Positions 60,129 to 64,000 of a stretch of 64,000 bases of DNA are shown in pieces. The stretch lies in the NCBI GenBank assembly GCA_016584305.1, contig JACEEZ010003535.1:22501-86500 (forward strand). Reading direction: 5' to 3'. Below the pieces are notes generated by a model, which made no database searches, was not told where the DNA came from, and saw only the letters and a list, made by a program, of their open reading frames with translations. Source of the DNA: Chionoecetes opilio (taxonomy: Eukaryota > Arthropoda > Malacostraca > Decapoda > Majidae). Made by a program: the position numbers and the translations under genes. Numbering within the stretch: the first letter of the stretch is position 1; each line of letters starts with the position of its first letter.

Positions 60129-60650
60129 TTAGAGGGGAGAGAGGAGAGAGTGGAAGAGAAAGCAGGTGGAAAATATGAAATACAGTAGAAGTAGATAGTT
60201 GGTGGGAAGTCCACCTTGCTGTGTCTTGTGGTATATGTTTGAAGTTTTTATGCGTTGTGTTTTTTAATAGGTGTTTGCATGTATTTTATGTGTATATCTA
60301 GCTAATCATGTTCAGTTTTTAATGATATTGTGATTCTGGTATAGTTTCCATTGTTATTAGTGTACTAGGGAAGTTCATATTGTATTTTCTGATATTTTCT
60401 TGTCTTTGTTTTAGTGTTAATAGTAAAGGATTCTCTTCATCTTCAAGTTTCTTCCATATGTTTTCGGCTCTTTTATAGAGTCTTATGTTAATCGGTTCTG
60501 TTTTTGTTAATTCATGTATTTCTTGTGTGTTGTGTGTATGGGTATCTCTGTTCTCTAGCAAACCTGAGGGCTTTGTTTTGTGTTATTTGTAGTTTGCTAA
60601 TTTGTATTTTGCTCATTGATAATGTTGGGATAGGTGGGTAGGACAGGTAG
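60126..60650 (-). pseudogene. 5'-truncated LINE C-terminus with poly(A) tail
   Basis: The minus-strand frame contains SKIQISKLQITQNKALRFAR, shifts once, and continues with TQEIHELTKTEPINIR then LYKRAENIWKKLE. This is the C-terminal end of a LINE ORF2 (Q..QNKALR..., then ....I..LH....EPLN.R..KRA...W.KL). About 190 bp of 3' UTR and the long A-tail follow. It interrupts the hAT transposase and is therefore younger than it. Confidence 0.8.
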
Positions 60651-60970
60651 TACTACTTATAATAAGGCTATGGGATCCCCATAACTCTCGACATAACATA
60701 AATTCAACCATAAGATCTTCCATAAATTTCCTCCATAGCTATGGATCTAGCAGTTCCGGCTGACATAACTTCCCGTTAAACATAGCACTTACATTACCCT
60801 GAAATGTCTCTTAGATCATGAAACAATTTTTTTAACGCTTGAAATCAGTAAAATGTAGGCTAAATATAAATTCTGTGAGAACCTTACGGACTGAAAATAA
60901 AGCAATTTTAAAGGATTACTTTATATATACGTATGAATAACACCCCGTAGAAACATTTTACGCGGGAACG

Positions 60971-61332
60971 ATGTAAACACTTGTCTCTCTCCTCCCTATA
61001 AATAACATGTTATATCTCCAAAAGTAATAGTGGAAGGGTGGTGGAAGGATACACAACAGCTAAACCGCGTAGTAAAGGAGAAGGAGAAAGGAGCAATAGC
61101 CAGAATAGAGATATTCTACTCTACCGTATATCTAGCCTAGAGATACGGCAGTATCTCTATCTAGCGACATACTGCCGTATCTCTGTCTGGTCATCACTCC
61201 CTGACTATTGCTCTTTTCTCCTTCTCCTTTACAACGCGGTTTAGCTGTTGTGTATCCTTCCGCCACCCTTCCACAATTACTTTTGGAGATATAACATTTT
61301 ATTTATAGGGAGGAGAGAGACAAGTGTTTACG
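60971..61332. mobile_element. Foldback MITE, about 360 bp
   Basis: Arms 60971-61120 and 61185-61332 are inverted repeats: GTAAACACTTGTCTCTCTCC, TATATCTCCAAAAGTAAT, GATACACAACAGCTAAACCG and GGAGAAGGAGAAA recur in complement. A smaller hairpin, AGATACGGCAGTATC with its complement, sits near the centre. There is no coding capacity. The preceding 60651-60970 has no recognised feature. Confidence 0.88.
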
Positions 61333-61499
61333 TGCGTTTCACTTTTCTTCCTCTTGTGAGCTGCATCATCTTGTTCTTCCCTTGCCGCGGACACTTTTCA
61401 ATGAGGATTTGGCTTTCGTTAGGAGGATAAAACGTGGGCTTAGGTTAGATTAGGTTAGTCAGTCTATCTTATTTCTATTAAATAAATTGGATTAAATTA

Positions 61500-62700
61500 C
61501 TTGTCTATCTTATTTCTTGTAAGTGCGTGCGTGCTTGCTTGTCTATCTTATTTCTTGTAAGTGCGTGCGAGCTTGCTTGTCTTCTTTCTTATTACCTGTA
61601 AGTGCGTGCGAGCTTGTTTGTCTATCTTATTTCTTGTAAGTGCGTGCGTGCTTACTTGTCTATCTTATTTCTTGTAAGTGCGTGCGTGCTTGTTTGTCTT
61701 ATTTCTTGTAAGTGCGTGCGTGCTTGTCTTTCTTTTTTCTTGTAAGTGCGTGCGTGCATGCTTGTCTTTCTTTTTTCTTGTAAGTGCGTGCGTGCATGCT
61801 TTGCTTCTTTCTTGTAAGTGCGTGCGTGCTTGTTTGTCTTATTTCTTGTAAGTGCGTGCGTGCATGCTTTGCTTCTTTCTTGTAAGTGCGTGCGTGCTTG
61901 TTTGTCTTATTTCTTGTAAGTGCGTGCGTGCATGCTTTGCTTCTTTCTTGTAAGTGCGTGCGTGCTTGTTTGTCTTATTTCTTTAAGTGCGTGCGTGCAT
62001 GCTTGTCTTTCTTTTTTCTTGTAAGTGCGTGCGTGCATGCTTTGCTTCTTTCTTGTAAGTGCGTGCGTGCTTGTTTGTCTTATTTCTTGTAAGTGCGTGC
62101 GTGCATGCTTGTCTTTCTTTTTTCTTGTAAGTGCGTGCGTGCATGCTTTGCTTCTTTCTTGTAAGTGCGTGCGTGCTTGTTTGTCTTATTTCTTGTAAGT
62201 GCGTGCGTGCATGCTTGTCTTTCTTTTTTCTTGTAAGTGCGTGCGTGCATGCTTTGCTTCTTTCTTGTAAGTGCGTGCGTGCTTGTTTGTCTTATTTCTT
62301 GTAAGTGCGTGCGTGCATGCTTGTCTTTCTTTTTCTTGTAAGTGCGTGCGTGCATGCTTTGCTTCTTTCTTGTAAGTGCGTGCGTGCTTGTTTGTCTTAT
62401 TTCTTGTAAGTGCGTGCGTGCATGCTTGTCTTTCTTTTTTCTTGTAAGTGCGTGCGTGCATGCTTTGCTTCTTTCTTGTAAGTGCGTGCGTGCTTGTTTG
62501 TCTTATTTCTTGTAAGTGCGTGCGTGCATGCTTGTCTTTCTTTTTTCTTGTAAGTGCGTGTGTGCATGCTTTGCTTCTTTCTTGTAAGTGCGTGCGTGCA
62601 TGCTTTGCTTCTTTCTTGTAAGTGCGTGCGTGCTTGCTTGCTTTTCTTCTTTTTTGTGCGTGCGTGCGTGCGTGCTTGCTTGTTTTCTTTCTTCTTTCAT
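61500..62700 (+). repeat. Minisatellite with higher-order units
   Basis: The basic unit is about 35 bp, TTCTTGTAAGTGCGTGCGTG followed by alternating CATGCTTTGCTTCTT, CATGCTTGTCTTTCTTTT or CTTGTTTGTCTTATT spacers. From about 61860 it settles into a three-unit higher-order repeat of about 106 bp. Open frames on both strands (for example 61886-62092 plus and 62186-62752 minus) follow from the repeat; I do not consider them genes. Degenerate units continue to about 62960. Confidence 0.95.
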
Positions 62701-62960
62701 ATAAGTGAGTGCGTGCGTTGTTTGCCTCCTTATAGAAACGTGCGTTGTTCACTTTTCTTCTTTCTTTCTTCTTTCTTGTTTTCTTGTAGGAGCGTACGTT
62801 GTAAATTTTTCTTCTTGCTTTCTTCTTTCTTGTTTTCTTATAGGAGCGTGCGTGCTTTCTTGTTTTTCTTGTTTTCTTGTAGGAGCGTGCGTTGCTTACT
62901 GTTCTTCTTGATGTGTTGCTTGTGGAAGTGTAGGAGCTTGCATTATTTCTTGAAAAAAGC

Positions 62961-63101
62961 GTGAGTAGCTTGTATTCTTTCTTGTTATTGTTTTGTCAGG
63001 AAGTGAGCGGGTGTTGCGTCCTTAAGCGGGGTGGTAATGTTTGTGTTGTGAGTAGTGGCGCCTGACCTTGGCTTGGCTGTGCGGTGCGGAATGTATGTAG
63101 T
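62961..63101. other. No recognised feature
   Basis: Short unique-looking spacer between the minisatellite and the terminal TIR element. Confidence 0.3.
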
Positions 63102-63105
63102 AATT

Positions 63106-63976
63106 AGAGAGAACTGCAACTCGAGAAATGCCAGTGGTCGCTGGCAGTTTTAACTCAAAGGTTGGTCTACTGTGTTTTGGCTCCGCGACTAATATTTTTC
63201 ATAAATTAATTTCGCGATAAATATTGATGCAACCGCATCTGAATACCAAAAAATATAGTTCTTCTGTTGTTCTACTAATTATATGGATGACATGCATTAC
63301 GATGGAACGTTCTATAATAGCAATTTAATGCAAATTACTCGCCTCGAGTAGCAAAGCTTAATAGATTTTTTACATGTATATTGTGGCATGTAAAATTTGG
63401 GCGATGTTCACACTGTTTTCTAAGACAGTACTGCTGCGTCTGGCAAACGCTTGTCAAAATACAATAAGCAATGCCTTGGAAAAACGAAGAATAAAGAATG
63501 CCGAAATCGGCTTGTTGCTGCGACAATGTAGGTTATAATTGTGGAGGCGACGTGCCGCGGCGGGGAGTGGTGGGCGGGGAGATTGTGGCGGGGAGATTGA
63601 ATCAAAACATTGCCACTTCACGCGTCGACTCATTGCACTTCTAGGCTTTCTATCTGATTGATACACAATAATAACAGGAAAATATGACTGCCTGGTATAG
63701 ATAACTTCTAAAATTCGTTATGACTATATAATATCATAGAGTAGCATTACCTCGCTCCTCAACTATACCTACTTGGTTATTTGGTTATATACAATGTTTT
63801 ACAGAATCAGCTTCTATCCCAAATATACATATAAAGAAAATCGTTCTTAATATTATACTTGTGGTTTTAAGTACAGTGGAATAAGCCCATATTTTCTTTC
63901 AAGTTGACCAACTTTTCACCAATTTGTGAGTTAAAACTCCCAGCGACCACTGGCATTCGGAGTTGCAGTTCTCTCT
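63106..63976. mobile_element. 871-bp TIR element
   Basis: Inverted ends start AGAGAGAACTGCAACTC on both sides and continue with ATGCCAGTGGTCGCTGG and AGTTTTAACTCA, an arm of about 60 bp. AATT flanks both sides (63102-63105, 63977-63980); being palindromic, it may be target duplication or part of the repeat. No transposase frame is present, so this is a MITE-like element of unassigned superfamily. Confidence 0.8.
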
Positions 63977-64000
63977 AATTCCAATGATCTGAAACTCGAG

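Larger units (their letters stand above)
57788..60650 (-). mobile_element. hAT element (one end visible) with nested LINE
   Basis: One terminus, CAGGGCCGGATCAAGAGCTG at 57788, is typical of hAT ends and is followed by G/C-rich GGGGGCCCT repeats. The transposase lies at 58342-60080 on the minus strand. A poly(A)-tailed LINE fragment (60081-60650) interrupts the gene's upstream part. I could not find the matching other terminus or the target duplication, so the far boundary is nominal. Confidence 0.6.

Noticed and set aside
61500..62700. CRISPR-like repeat and spacer pattern
   Set aside because: The spacers are a few recurring variants, so this is a higher-order minisatellite.
61886..62752. 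Cys/Val/Arg-rich plus-strand and His/Ala/Arg/Thr-rich minus-strand proteins
   Set aside because: Both come from translating a minisatellite and have no start context or domain.

Overview
This is eukaryotic DNA made almost entirely of transposable-element wreckage, microsatellites and minisatellites. I recognise no intact host gene, rRNA or functional tRNA gene. BEL/Pao and env-bearing Ty3/gypsy pol, RNase H-bearing and RNase H-less LINEs, several hAT elements, a P-element-like transposase, PIF/Harbinger-like MITEs, tRNA-derived SINEs, long (TA)n and (GA)n tracts and short AACCT/AGGTT runs point to an arthropod. A decapod or other malacostracan crustacean is my best guess, by inference only.

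Layout. Positions 1-2460: BEL/Pao pol remnant and flank. 2928-4855: microsatellite, Harbinger-like fragment, and a complete hAT insertion with an 8-bp target duplication. 4990-14042: a minus-strand Ty3/gypsy element with RT/RNase H, integrase and an env-like gene. It is split by two insertions, 11463-12927 (between RNase H and integrase) and 5964-9514 (inside env), and flanked by a direct repeat that may be LTR remnant. 14043-17816: Harbinger-like fragment, then a LINE RT gene split by a TIR element (15058-16665). 18023-20260: hAT-like element whose interior includes about 0.9 kb of homopolymer-rich sequence that looks like poor base calling. 20783-22290: SINEs, a LINE tail and AT tracts.

22419-56252: a direct tandem duplication, unit A 22419-44453 and unit B 44502-56252, with a shared core of about 9.3 kb. 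Shared, hence older, features are a 60-bp tandem array, a large foldback element, a P-element-like transposase fragment and a hAT MITE. Unit-specific insertions, each with the other unit serving as the unfilled site, are a 2.95-kb nested insertion, a putative solo LTR, a three-copy LINE array and a Harbinger-like MITE carrying a SINE in unit A. Unit B has a 1466-bp TIR element, another Harbinger-like MITE in the opposite orientation, and a SINE at its outer edge. The duplication may be real or may be two divergent haplotypes placed in tandem by the assembler.

56253-64000: SINE, LINE fragments, a broken hAT transposase interrupted by a poly(A)-tailed LINE, a foldback element, a 1.2-kb minisatellite and a final TIR element.

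No genes work together here as a pathway. The value of the window is a readable record of nested transposition, with target-site duplications and empty sites visible by eye. All element family names come from motif recognition without database search.
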